From NCBI GenBank assembly GCA_027625915.1, contig JANTQA010000015.1:3224001-3288000 (forward strand): 64,000 nt of DNA, read 5' to 3'. This DNA comes from Anaeramoeba flamelloides (lineage: Eukaryota > Metamonada > Anaeramoebidae). How positions within the stretch are numbered: the first letter of the stretch is position 1; the number at the start of each line of letters is the position of its first letter. Below, piece after piece: positions 14,101 to 24,800 of the stretch. Position numbers and translations under genes: made by a program. The notes beneath the pieces are model-generated. The model worked only from the letters and a program-made list of their open reading frames with translations, ran no database searches and was not told the DNA's origin.

Positions 14101-17100
14101 GTTGCCCTAAGTGGGTTCAATGATAATTCCATTAATGCAGCTGAAAAGTTCATCGAATTGGGTGCGCTTCCAATCACGATTAGTGATGAAAATGGTTATT
14201 TAATTAACCCAGACGGCTTTGATCTTGAACAATTAAATATCTTAAGACAATTAAAGGAAGATGGTGTTCCCCTCTCAGAATTCTCTTCATTTGATTCTAC
14301 TGCACAATACGTGCCAAATAAAAATGTATTTGGTGAAGTGGAATGCGACATTGCAGTGCCATGCATGGACAAAGATGAAATCACTGAAGAGGTGGCTCAA
14401 AACTTAATTGAAAATGGATGCATCGCAGTTACCGATGGATTCCCAAATTCTTCAAACGACAAGGCGATCAAATTGTATTTGGATAATAATGTTCTATATT
14501 CGCCATCCAAATTGGCAACAACGGGAGCCGTATCCATTTCCAAATTGGAATTGGAAGAAAATGAAACAGGACAGCCATGGAGCAAAGAAATTGTTGACGA
14601 AAAGCTACAAGAAATAATGAAGGATGCCTTCAATGAGACAGCAAAGGTTACCCAGGAATATTGCGATAACCCACAGGATTATAACTCTGGCGCAAATATT
14701 GCAGCCTTCCAAAGAATTGTTGAGGCAATGAAAAATAGACCAGAGAAATCAGAAAGAATTGAACAACCACAGGTCTCATTCTGGGATCGTGAAAAGGTAT
14801 TTACCAGCGAAAACGTGGCAGAATATTTGAAAGACTTACTAGAAGCCATAAAGGCCCGATTCCCCGATCAACTAGATTTCCACAATTCTGTCGAAGACAT
14901 GCTGAATTCCCTATTGCCCTTATTGAAATCAGACCCCGAATACGCCAGGGTATTGGAAGACTTGTTGGATCCCGATAACATTCTTGAATTTGATGTGCCC
15001 TGGGTTGACGACAAGGGACAAAAGCAAGTAAATAAAGGGCTCTTGATCCAATTTAGTAACGTCAATGGTGACTATTCCGGTGCATTACATTTCGACCCAA
15101 AGGCAGATCTCGGCTTAGTTAAGGCATTAGGATTGGATCAAACTTTGAGCCATGGCTTAACCACTCTAACGTTAGGCGGTGCCAAGGGTGGCTCTGATTT
15201 TATTCCTGAAAATAAATCTCCAAATGAAATTAAAAACTTTACCGATTCCTTTATTCGAGAGGCAAATAAATTAGTAGGTGTCGACATCCACATTCCCAAT
15301 GAAGGCAAGGGTACCAATGGGGAATTGCTCAATGATATGTATAAAAATTTTGAAAATTTGACTGCTGGCGAAGGCAAAAAATGGAACGGTTCTTCATTAC
15401 ATCCTGAAGCAACCGGTGTTGGGCTCGTATATTTAACTGACGAAATGCTAAAGGCCAATGGAGAAACCCTCAAGGGGAAAAAAGTGGCACTCTCTGGATG
15501 TAATGATACCTCACTGAGCGCAGCTGAAAAATTACTTGAAATGGGCGCCATCCCAATCACATTGAGTGATGATAGCGGATACATTCAATCAGCTAGAGGA
15601 CTGAATTTACAACAACTCCAAAGGCTTAGAGAGGCCCTCAAAAATGGCAAATCATTAAAGGACTTTGCTCAGGAGGAAAACGGTATTACATATATCCAAA
15701 GCAAATCACCCTTTGAAACAATTAAATGTGACATTGCAATGCCCTGTAATAATCATGGAGAATTAACTGAAAAGGAGGCAGAAAATTTGGCTAATAACGG
15801 ATGCATCGCAGTCACTGATGGATTCCCTAAGGCTTCCACTGACAAGGCAATCAAAATCTATAATGAGAACGGAATCCTATATTCGCCAGGAATTGCTGGT
15901 GCCGCTGGCGGATCCATCATCGCAGACCTTGAATCGACACAAAACTTTTCCGATCAGCCATGGAGCAAGCAAGAAGTTGACGAGAGATTAAAGGAAGCCA
16001 TGGAGGGCGTATTTAGGAACATCGCAGAAACGGCACAGACCTATTGCGATAACCCCAAGGACTATAACGCAGGAGCCCAGATCTCTGGTTTCCAAAAAAT
16101 TGCCGATCTCATGCTAGGAAGGGCAGAAAAGGCAGAAGACTCTGGCGATTTAGCAGAGGGACTAATGCTCGGCACAACGGATTTAATTAGCGGAATCCAA
16201 TCGATTGTGCAGGGAAGGTTAGACAATTTAAATGAAGAAATGGATAAGGCACAATTGGAAAAGGATCTTGTACGCGACCAAAAGCAAAGAGAATTGAACT
16301 TGATGAAGGATCGATATAATGATCTCACCATGGAATTGGAAAGAGCCAAGGGCGACAAGATGGAGTCCATTTCCAATGCCGAAAGAGAAAGAATGGAATT
16401 GGAAAATGCCATTAATGATTTAAGATCTGAATTGGAAAAGGCACAACTTGAAAAGCAACAATTAGATAAACGAGCATCCTTGGCAAATAAAAAATTGGCA
16501 AACGAATACAGTACCCTCGTTGGCGAATTGTATAATCAAAATCAAAGAAATGAGGAATTGGAAGGCCTAACACGCGAGAAATTATTGGAATTGGAAAGGG
16601 TCAACCAACAAATTTTAACAGATCAAGACAAATTTGAACAAGATGCCAAGGAATATATGCTCGAAAGAGAAAGACTGATCCAAGAGATTTACAGCGCACA
16701 AAACGAAAAGGAAAAATTGATTTCCAAATCCCAAGAGGACATTGAAAAATTGGCAATGGCACTACAGGAATTGTCCAATGAACTCGACCAAGTTAAAGGA
16801 GAACGAGATTCCTTAATTAACTTTATCAAAGAGAATTTGTCTAATTTCGAAAGAGAAAAGCAAGATTTAGGATTGGTGCTATCGGAATGTGAAGAGGACA
16901 AGCAAATTTTGTTGAACGCCATCCAAGAGTTGAAGGTCAAATTGGATCGCTTAACCGGACAAAATGAGGAATTGATCGTTCACGTATTAAACGAGAATAG
17001 AAACCTGGAGCAAACTCTTCATGATCTTGAAGCACACCTCAAGCAATTGGAGCAGGATAAATTTACCCTAATTAAAGATGGAGAAAATGAACTGGACGCA

Positions 17101-17712
17101 TTGCGAAGAAGAATTAAAGAATTGGAAGACAAATTAAACAAATATAAATCAGAAATCGACATTATCCTGGAGGGTACAGGCACACTGGAGGAAAGACTCA
17201 AAAGAGAAATTGAAGCTAAAAAGATTGCACAAAAGAGATTTGATAGTGAAAAAAAGCATATCTTGTCATCAACAAAGAAGGACAAATCAGAAATGCTGAA
17301 ATACGTCAACACACAATTGGCCAAATGGAATATCTCAGATTTAGTTCATGTATACGACCCTACGGTGACTAGAAGAAAAATGCTTGCTGGTAAAAAACGA
17401 TGGAACCCAAGAAAAATGGTCGTCAAAAACGGTCAACTTTCTCTCTTTAAAACTGAAAAAACTAACAAGCCGGAAAGATTAATTTATCTTGAAGGCGCTA
17501 GAGTCACAATGCCCATATACAAGGAATACAAAAGAAAGTTCTGTATTTTGGTTAAAACATCGGCTACAGAAGTTATTTTCGCCTTAGATTCAGATATGAA
17601 ACAAAAGAAATGGGTTAGATCACTTAAAAACTCAAGAAAGTCTACAGTGCTAGAAGAAAGAGTTAAAGATAAACAAAGACAAGCATTCCAAAGCAGATAT
17701 GGTAAAAAATAA
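2109..17712 (+). CDS. Giant fimbrin-like actin-binding protein with eight GDH-like units and a PH domain
   Basis: Exons 2109-2258, 2378-2715, 2889-3414 and 4054-17712 join in phase with GT...AG borders and encode about 4,890 residues. Residues 32-43 and 68-79 are canonical EF-hand loops (D-x-D-x-D/N-G and a terminal E). Residues ~118-240 and ~265-370 are the CH1 and CH2 domains of a fimbrin/plastin-type actin-binding domain. Residues ~371-460 are charged coiled coil. Residues ~463-4361 are eight tandem units of the hexameric NADP-glutamate dehydrogenase fold (PDQPEY, VPWKDSRG, KGG.QFDP, GG.KGGSDF, ANGC.AVTDG). Residues ~4380-4757 are coiled coil. Residues ~4771-4871 are a PH domain ending in KKWVRSL. 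Plastins normally carry a second CH pair; here the GDH array replaces it. The likely role is an actin-linked, membrane-directed scaffold. Exon choice rests on in-phase joins and on continuity with plastin (ADK/IGARKF across intron 3). The family assignments are firm; the function is inferred. Confidence 0.9.
3415..4053 (+). other. Intron 3 of the giant gene, A-rich
   Basis: This 639-nt intron is much longer than introns 1 (2259-2377, 119 nt) and 2 (2716-2888, 173 nt). It opens GTAAAA and ends AAAAG. Its last 150 bases are nearly pure A with scattered C (AAAACC-type units, about 3903-4030), a low-complexity stretch with little pyrimidine tract before the acceptor. The exact acceptor at 4053 was chosen because it restores the plastin CH2 reading without a gap. 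Confidence 0.75.
4426..5733 (+). other. GDH-like unit 1
   Basis: Residues ~463-898. The N-terminal helical region (FPDQPEY) is followed by VPWVDDRG. The substrate-binding lysine of PYKGG is replaced (GDYNGAIQFDP), while the catalytic lysine of GGGKGG is kept. The family's VPAGDIGVGG segment, which holds the catalytic Asp, reads GKGTGKKEL here. The nucleotide-binding GSGNVA motif reads SGFNDES. Confidence 0.85.
5782..7095 (+). other. GDH-like unit 2
   Basis: Residues ~915-1352. Both family lysines are present (LKGGIEFDP and GGSKGGSDF). The catalytic-Asp segment is replaced by DNGVDGKQL and the Rossmann glycine motif by SGFNGNS. The family's PDQPEY reads PFQTEY. Confidence 0.85.
7111..8421 (+). 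other. GDH-like unit 3
   Basis: Residues ~1358-1794. LKGGIQFDP and GGSKGGSDF keep both lysines. The catalytic-Asp segment reads EKGVSPNNL, and the Rossmann motif reads SGFNETS. Confidence 0.85.
8431..9741 (+). other. GDH-like unit 4
   Basis: Residues ~1798-2234. LKGGVQFDP keeps the first lysine, but the second is His (GGSHGLSDF). The catalytic-Asp segment reads GKGVDGNDL. Bases 8812-9301 are identical to 12490-12979 in unit 6. Confidence 0.85.
9748..12108 (+). other. GDH-like unit 5 with three Rossmann domains
   Basis: Residues ~2237-3023, nearly twice the normal length. One N-terminal GDH domain (YKGGLQFDP, GGSHGGTDF with His for Lys) is followed by three successive copies of the nucleotide-binding domain: about 10387-10878, 10912-11370 and 11410-11880. 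Each repeats VALSGF, DP.GFDLNK, PFNTV.CDIA.PC and G.IKVYG. Only one C-terminal helix cap follows (GANIAGFKKIAD). The array therefore has eight N-terminal domains but ten Rossmann-type domains. Confidence 0.85.
12109..13425 (+). other. GDH-like unit 6
   Basis: Residues ~3024-3462. The first lysine is replaced by Ser (GDFSGGIQFDP); the second is kept (GGSKGGSDF). It shares a 490-bp identical tract with unit 4, while sequence on either side is clearly diverged. Confidence 0.85.
13426..14740 (+). other. GDH-like unit 7
   Basis: Residues ~3463-3900. FKGGLMFDP keeps the first lysine; the second is His (GGSHGGSDF). The Rossmann motif reads SGFNDNS. The unit ends with GANIAAFQRI. Confidence 0.85.
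14788..16122 (+). other. GDH-like unit 8
   Basis: Residues ~3917-4361. The first lysine is replaced by Ser (DYSGALHFDP); the second is kept (GGAKGGSDF). The Rossmann motif reads SGCNDTS. It is preceded by a 16-residue linker unlike the other junctions and followed directly by the coiled-coil region. Confidence 0.85.
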
Positions 17713-17944
17713 ATTTGCCATATTTTGATTTTTTTTATTATTTTTTATAATTTTTTTATTTGATTATTCTTTGATATTAATTAATATTTAATTAAAAAAA
17801 AACCTTTTTAAAATACAATTTTTATATAAACTTTATTTTTTTATTATTTTAAACATTACTGTTTTTTTTAGAAAAAACAAATTTTTGAGATAAAGTAACA
17901 AAAATTATTGATTAAACTGTAATTTTTAAAGATTATTTTCAATT
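17713..17944. other. 3' intergenic DNA after the giant gene
   Basis: T- and A-rich sequence directly after the stop codon, presumably holding the polyadenylation region. No gene seen. Confidence 0.5.
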
Positions 17945-18665
17945 AGGAAGTAAACTCTTTTTCAAAAATTGTGACTCACCTGAAATAATAAATTGAAAAA
18001 AAAAAAATAATCCTCGAGTAGTCAAGAACAATTAATAAATAAACCTGATTTATAATTCACTTTTAAGTCATTCTAAATATTTTAAAAGCCTGATATTTTA
18101 AAAATTAAATAAAATAAAACAAAAAACTAAAAAAAAGTGAGTCACAATTTTTGAAATGAGCAAAACCGATTTTTTTTACTGAACTTTCACTGAAAAAAAG
18201 TTGAACAACAAGATTTTTTATGAATAATTCAATTCATTTTAAAAGACATTACATACTCGAAATTTTCTTAGTGATTATTGGTCTTTTCAAAGATCTTTTT
18301 TTTTTTCTCCAAAAGATCTTTTTAAAAATAAAAAAAAAAAGAAAAAGAAATCAAAAAGAAATAAGAAAAAGAAAAAAAAAAAAGAAAAAGAAAAAGAAAT
18401 AAGAAAAAGAAAAAGAGAAAGAAAAACAAAAGAAAAACAAAAATTTTCAAATCCAAAACAAAAATTTGCAAAATTAGAAAAAATGATTCTAATCCCAAAA
18501 TTTGAAAAAGAAAAACAAAAATTAATATAATTATTAAAAAATGATTCTGATCCAATAATTTGAAAATATTTTTTTTTGATAAGAAAATAGTATAAAAACT
18601 AACAAAACCATTTGCATTAAGATTATAAAATGAATCAACATTTTTGAAAAATATTTTTTAAAACG
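17945..18665. repeat. 0.7-kb dispersed repeat, copy 1
   Basis: Matches 20846-21450 in direct orientation with small differences throughout. Shared blocks include GTAAACTCTTTTTC, ATTCACTTTTAAGTCATTC, AAAGCCTGATAT, CTGAACTTTCACTG and GTTGAACAACAAG. Its first ~210 bp form a hairpin: CAAAAATTGTGACTCAC near 17964 is inverted at about 18138. A purine-rich (GAAAAA)n stretch fills 18330-18440. No transposase. It lies between the giant gene and the Myb stop codon. Confidence 0.75.
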
Positions 18666-18849
18666 TAAGACTTTAATATAATAAAATACCCTTGAAAAAA
18701 TCACTTGTAAATAAAATTTTCTTTTTCAAAAAATTTTAATGTATAAAACGGAAAAAAATTATATTGATTTATTATTTTGCTTTTGGTTAATTATATTTCA
18801 TAAAAATCAAATCAAATTAAATCAATGAAGAAAAAAAAAAAAAATATTT

Positions 18850-21800
18850 TTATAAATTGATTGATTCTTTGGAATTTTGTTGACTAGGTGATCTACAATT
18901 AGAAAATAGATCATCCTTACATATTTCAAGATATTGAGAATTAGCCAATTTTCTTGAAACTTTCGAATGTGTTTGCTTCCCAAAGGCAGTTTGTGGGGAG
19001 AAGGATAATTTTTGTCTAACAGAATGATTATGGTTGTGATTATTATTTGTATCAAGGTTATTATTATGATTATGGGTAAGATTGAGGTTAAGATTATTAT
19101 TATGAGAATGTGCAAGATTAACATTAGAATCTTGATTATTTATATTATTTTCATTATTAAATTGTCTTTTTCTAGAGTTTTGTGGTGAATATAAAGCCCC
19201 CCATTTATTATTGAAATGATGCTTTGTGTTTGAATTATAGTCACCTAAAATATTTTTCGACTTTGGGTTTGGTGTTAAAGATTTAAAAAAATCTTTTTTT
19301 TCATTGTAATTGTAATTATTATTTGTATAGATTTTATAATGATTAATTAATGAGTTTCTTCTAAAAAGGGGTGGAAATTGTAATTGTGTCTTGTTTCTAC
19401 TTTTTTCTGACATATTCAAATTAATCATTTTTGGATAATCTTGGCTTTTTTGATTTATAAAGTTTTCAAATGGTTTATTACTATTATTATTATTAACCTG
19501 TCTTTTATTTTGGGTATTATTATTATTATTATTGGTATTATTGGTATTATTATTCAATTTATTTGAAATATTTTTTGAATCAAGTTCAATTCCTATATCA
19601 GATTCATCGGATTCATTATCTTGATTTGATTTGTTAGATTCATCAGATTCATCAGATTCATCAGATTCGTTAGATTCGCTTGATTCATTTGTAGGGGATC
19701 TAAATCTGGATAGAGATTTTGATTGGAAATTGAAATCACACTCTAGTTCAGAATCTGATTCGGAATCTGATTCCTCTTCATATTCTGTTTCAATTTTTAT
19801 ACAATTTTTATTTTTTTTATTATTATTTTCTTTACTTTCATTATCTAAATACTTTATTTTGATTCCATTTTTTAAATCAACTAATAAAGATTCAAGATTT
19901 TTTGGAGAGTGAATTTCTTCATCTTGATAATTATCTTCATCTTTAAAAGTAAAGTTTTTATAACCATTATGCCCCTCATTAGTTTTTTCTTCTTGTTTTT
20001 TTGGTTTTTTTTTTATTTCTTTTTCTTTTCTGTTCTTTTCTGTTATTTCTTTTTTGAATTTTTTATTTACGATAATTTTGCTTTTGTTTATTTTTTTTAG
20101 ATTAAAAGATTTGGTTTTTTTATAAATATTTAATTTTTTCTTCTTTTTTATTTGGACACTTTCTTTTTCTATTTCATTATATTTTTTTTTAAAAGAACTT
20201 GGTTTTTTTTTTTTCAAGTTTTTTTGTTCAATTTTTATATCTTTAATTCTATTTGTTTTTTTTTTTTTTGCTTGATTTTTTTTGCTTTTATAGATAGGGG
20301 TTTTTTTTTTAAATGTTGTTGAAGTCTTGAATTTTAATTTAATTTTTTTTTTTTGAGAGGTATATAAAATTGAAGAAGTTTTGATTTTTTGATTTTTGCT
20401 ATATTTAGTTTTTTTTTGTTTACTTTTTTTTTTTTTTGAACTAGAAACTTTTTTTGAATTTCTTTTAATTTCCTCAGGAAATCTTTTTTTTAATGTTGTA
20501 TTCCATCTGTTTTTAATGACGTTATCGGGTCTTCCATGTAGAAATTTCTTAATTTTTGACCATTGGTTCCCAAATATTCTATGCTTTTCAATTAATATCA
20601 TGTCTTCTTCTTCTCTCCATGGACCATGATAAATTGAAGGATCAAGTTGATTCATCCATCTAATTTGGAAGAAAAAAATTTGTTATGGAATATTTATAAA
20701 GAAAAAGAGTCAAAGTATTTTGCTAATTAATTTTATTAATTTAATAATCACAATTGATCAATTTTAATTCTAATTTGAACAATTTTAAGAAATATTAACT
20801 ACATCAAGTTTTTTTTTCATGAAAAATAAGTGTGTGTGTGCATGTATGTAAACTCTTTTTCGAATATTGGGACTCATCTGAAATAATAAATTAAAAAAAA
20901 AAAAATTATCCTTTAGTATTCAAGAACAATTAATAACTAAATATGATTTATAATTCACTTTTAAGTCATTCTAAATATATAAAAGCCTGATATGTTAAAA
21001 ATTAAAAAAAAATAAAACCTAAAAACTAAAAAAAAGTGAGTAACAATTTTTGAAATGAGCATTACGGATTTTTTATTACTGAACTTTCACTGAAAAAAAG
21101 TTGAACAACAAGATTTTTTATGAATAATTAAATTCATTTTCAAAGACATTACATAGTCACAATTTTCATTGTGATTATTTGTTGTTTCGAAGATCTCTTT
21201 TTTTTTCTCCACAGGATCTTTTTAAGAAATCAAAAAAAAAGAAATCAAAAAAAAAGAAAAAGAAAAAAAAAAAGAAAAACAAAAGAAAAACAAAAATTTG
21301 AAAAAGCAAAACAAAAATTTTCAAAATTAGAAAAAATGATTCTGATCCAAAAATTTGAAAATATTTTTTTGTTAAGAATACTGGAACAAACCCTCAAAAC
21401 AACTCCCATTAACATTATAAAGTGAATCAAATTTTTTGAAAAATAGTTTAGGTATGTATGTATGTATATTAAGATGATTATATATTTAAATATTGATCTA
21501 TATTCGAGTTCTAATTGGTTTTATTCTCTGAAGTGTTTAGGAGAGGGTTCTTTTTAAAATAAAAAAAATAAAAAAAAAGTAGAGTATTATAAATGTTAGC
21601 ATTATAAATTAGTAATATTAAATAAGAGGGTACTTATGAATTTTAAAATCTAGTTTCTTACACAAAACCGAAGTAAGGATACTTTACAAAAAATTTTTTT
21701 TGTAGAGATACATATATTACATATTGTGTCCTTAAAAGTGGGGCAATGTGGGTAATTTCATCCAATTAAGTGAAAAAAAAATCAATTAACTTAGAAGCAG

Positions 21801-24800
21801 TATTTATCTTGAATACTTATATAATCATTTTCAAAACAAGAAAAACAAACGAATCAAAAAATATCTATAAAAAGTGGAATAACTTAAAGAGATCGGTTTG
21901 TTAACGAATTATTAAAAACATTTTAAAGTTTTCACTTTTGGCCAATGACTTTAAATTGACAGAAACTGAATAAATCAAAAAATAAAGATTGGTGAACTTG
22001 TATTTTTTTTTAAAAAAATGAAATCTTGTTTTCGATTTGAGAATTTTATTTTTGTAATTTGTGTTTTGGCTTATGATGTGGAAAAGTTAAACACATCTAA
22101 ACAATATATCAATTTGAAGAGTATATTTTTTGAATTTATCATTTTGGATATTTCTAATACCAAAAAAAAAAATAACCTATTATTTTTATTTAACAATTAA
22201 GTTAATTCTTGGATATGGGTCGAAAAAATATTTTTATTTTTATGTTGGAAATCATTCTTTTTAAAAAAAAAAAAATAATTTATTATGTTAGAATTTTTAA
22301 TTATTAATAGAGGTTTTTAGAATATCTTTTTCAACACATGACATAGTTTACAAAAATGCAATTAATATTATAAAATCATGATTAATACTATAAAATCACG
22401 ATATTCAATAAAATCGTGATAATAAAAGAAATTTCCATATTCAAAAAATGGTGATATTATAACAAATCGCGATATTCTATAAAATCACGATATAATATAA
22501 AATTTCGATAAATGACAAAATATCGTGATAAAAATTAATTGTGATATAATAATTGATGAATTTTAGGCTAATTCAAAGGTATTTTTCTTTTTTAAAATTA
22601 TTTGCTTGATCAAAAACTAGTTTATCTTGAAAAAAAAAAGTTATTCTTTTAAAAAAAAACAAAAAAGTAACTAAATATAATCAAGGATCAGATCAAAAGT
22701 TGTATTGTCTTTTTTTTTGTTTTGTTTTGGTTGACCTTAGGTTGATCGATATATTATTTTGATCAACAAATGTAAATAACTAAAAAAAGGCAAATAAAGA
22801 GTTCTCCAGTCAATTGCGGTGTTATAAATTGTGCTGAATAAAAGACCTTCTAAAAGGGCCAATCTTTGATGCATTCTTTAAAGAATGTGATGCTGGTTAA
22901 ACCATTTCCATTATTCTAGTTGAGTTTTAAAGTAGATGTGATATAGTTTCAAAAGCTTTCACAATACTCTAGGCACACATTCTCACTAATAATAAAGATT
23001 GTTTGAAAAGATTGTTTTCTTTTTATTCTTCTTCTTCTCTTATCTTTGTATTGGACAGAAAACACAACTAGAGTTTAAAGGGTTTTTTAAATCGATCACT
23101 AAATAAGAAGGAAAATTTATGATTCTTCTTTTTGGTTATTTAACTTGTGAAGACAATAATTCCTGTTTTAAAAAAACACAGGTATTATAAATTAAAGTGA
23201 ATTTTATGAAATGGATTATTATTTGTTTGATCATAAATTCGTTGGGGATTTTATTTTTTTGTAAAATATAAAAAAATGAAAAGATAAATACTTTTTTCTT
23301 CACAATTTCGAATATTATTGCTGTGTTTCGGATTATAAGTTTTATATCTTATATAACTTTCAAACACATCAGACAATTTACAAAAACTTTCGAAAACTTT
23401 CCAACACTTTTAAAAGCGAAAAGAACTGTAAAGGCCTCAAAGCTGTGAAAAAGTCTTGAGATTTTTTGTAGTGTAAAGTGGTGTAAATAAACCTTGTTTT
23501 TTATTTTACCCCATTACTAAAATTTAACTCATGCAAAAAAAATATAACTTACTGTAGAAATAAAAGAAACAAACCAATGACGACGAAAAAAGTATATAAA
23601 CAAGAAATAGGGATCTTTAAATAAATTTTAAAAAAGAATTATGAAGATCTGGGAAGATTAAAATGTAATTTTTTGACAAAAAAATGAGAAAAATTTCATT
23701 TTTTGAATTTTTAAAACAATCATTTTAGTCTCACAAATTTTGTAAATATGAACGAAATTTTTGAAACAAAAGTATTTAATATTATTGAGCCATTTTGGTT
23801 AATCAAAGATCTAACCTGTAAAGTCAATTTAAATTCGAGCCAAGAATATATGTGTTTTTTCCTATCTTCAAATACCCAAGTCTGAAAAAAAAACATGAGT
23901 TAAATTATAGTAATGGGTTAAAGGTTGTCAACACGGGTTATTTACACCACTGTACTTTTTAGACATGTCCCATTTTTTTTTTTACAACAGTTAAATAAAA
24001 TGTGTTGTCATTTAAAAGATCAAATACACTGTCAAGTTTACTCTTTCTTGTGGGCATACGGTAAAAAATAGACGTTCATGAAAAAAACACACATTTTTTG
24101 TGGCTGTGTTTTAAAAGAAATCCAAAAAAATTCAGAATTATTAGGAATGTAATCGAATTTGTCACTTAAAGGAAACAAAAGAAATTAAAACAGTTAATTG
24201 GTTTGTTATATTAATTTTGTGGAAAAAAAAGCTCCCAAAAAGACACAAAATTTATTGTAAAAATTAAAAGTGATCAGAAAAATTTTTTATTAAAATTTTT
24301 GTTGAGTTCATGTTTAAGTTTGTTGAGTTCATAAAATTGGAAATTTCAATTCACATTAAATGAGAAAAAAAAAACGATGAATAAGATTTCAAAAAAAAGA
24401 TAACAAACCTTTCTCTGCATTGCTTCGCAGTTCTTCCTGGAACAAAAAGAGAAACTTGTGGCCATGATTGTCCATGGCTTTTTACTCCCTGTTTGAGAAA
24501 TTGATCTTCTTCTTTAGACCAAGATCCTTTTTTTAATTTTGGATCTAAAACCTTAATTGGCCAAACACCACAAAAAACAAAAAAAGAAAAAAAGAGAAAA
24601 AAATTTCAAAAATTAGCATTATTGTCTTGATAAAAGACACAAAAGGACTTTTTTGGAAGATCAAAAGAAAAAACTCAAGAATCAGAAGGAAAAAAAAAAA
24701 ATTTAATTCGATCAAAAGCAAATAATACCTTTTTCCATCTATGCAAGCATTGAGAAGAATTTTTATTTTGAAATAACTCTGCGACCAAATCCCATTCTTG

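Larger units (their letters stand above)
20660..24408 (-). other. 3.7-kb repeat-filled intron of the Myb gene
   Basis: The intron separates the R2 exon from the R3 exon. Donor and acceptor are in phase: the Arg codon is split AG/A and is followed by the Trp of R2. It contains a copy of the 0.7-kb repeat (20846-21450), a 1.2-kb repeat (22310-23475) and a TIR element (23476-23952). Short open frames inside have no recognisable product. Confidence 0.7.

Noticed and set aside
4426-16122. The GDH array as an assembly artefact of a single-copy GDH gene
   Set aside because: Most units differ throughout in both DNA and protein and keep one continuous frame. Only the 490-bp block shared by units 4 and 6 needs a read check.
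4426-16122. An active multi-unit glutamate dehydrogenase
   Set aside because: The catalytic Asp segment and the Rossmann glycine motif are altered in every unit. I would reconsider if an assay showed activity.
4701-17324. About 30 open frames on the minus strand opposite the GDH array
   Set aside because: They recur at the same place in each unit and encode no known motif. They are shadows of codon bias in a repeated gene.
18220-18555. Lys-rich and Phe-rich open frames
   Set aside because: They are translations of a (GAAAAA)n simple repeat within a dispersed repeat.
22360-22555. CRISPR-like array of short repeats
   Set aside because: The ATCGCGAT-like words are degenerate, irregularly spaced and partly inverted, and the genome is eukaryotic.
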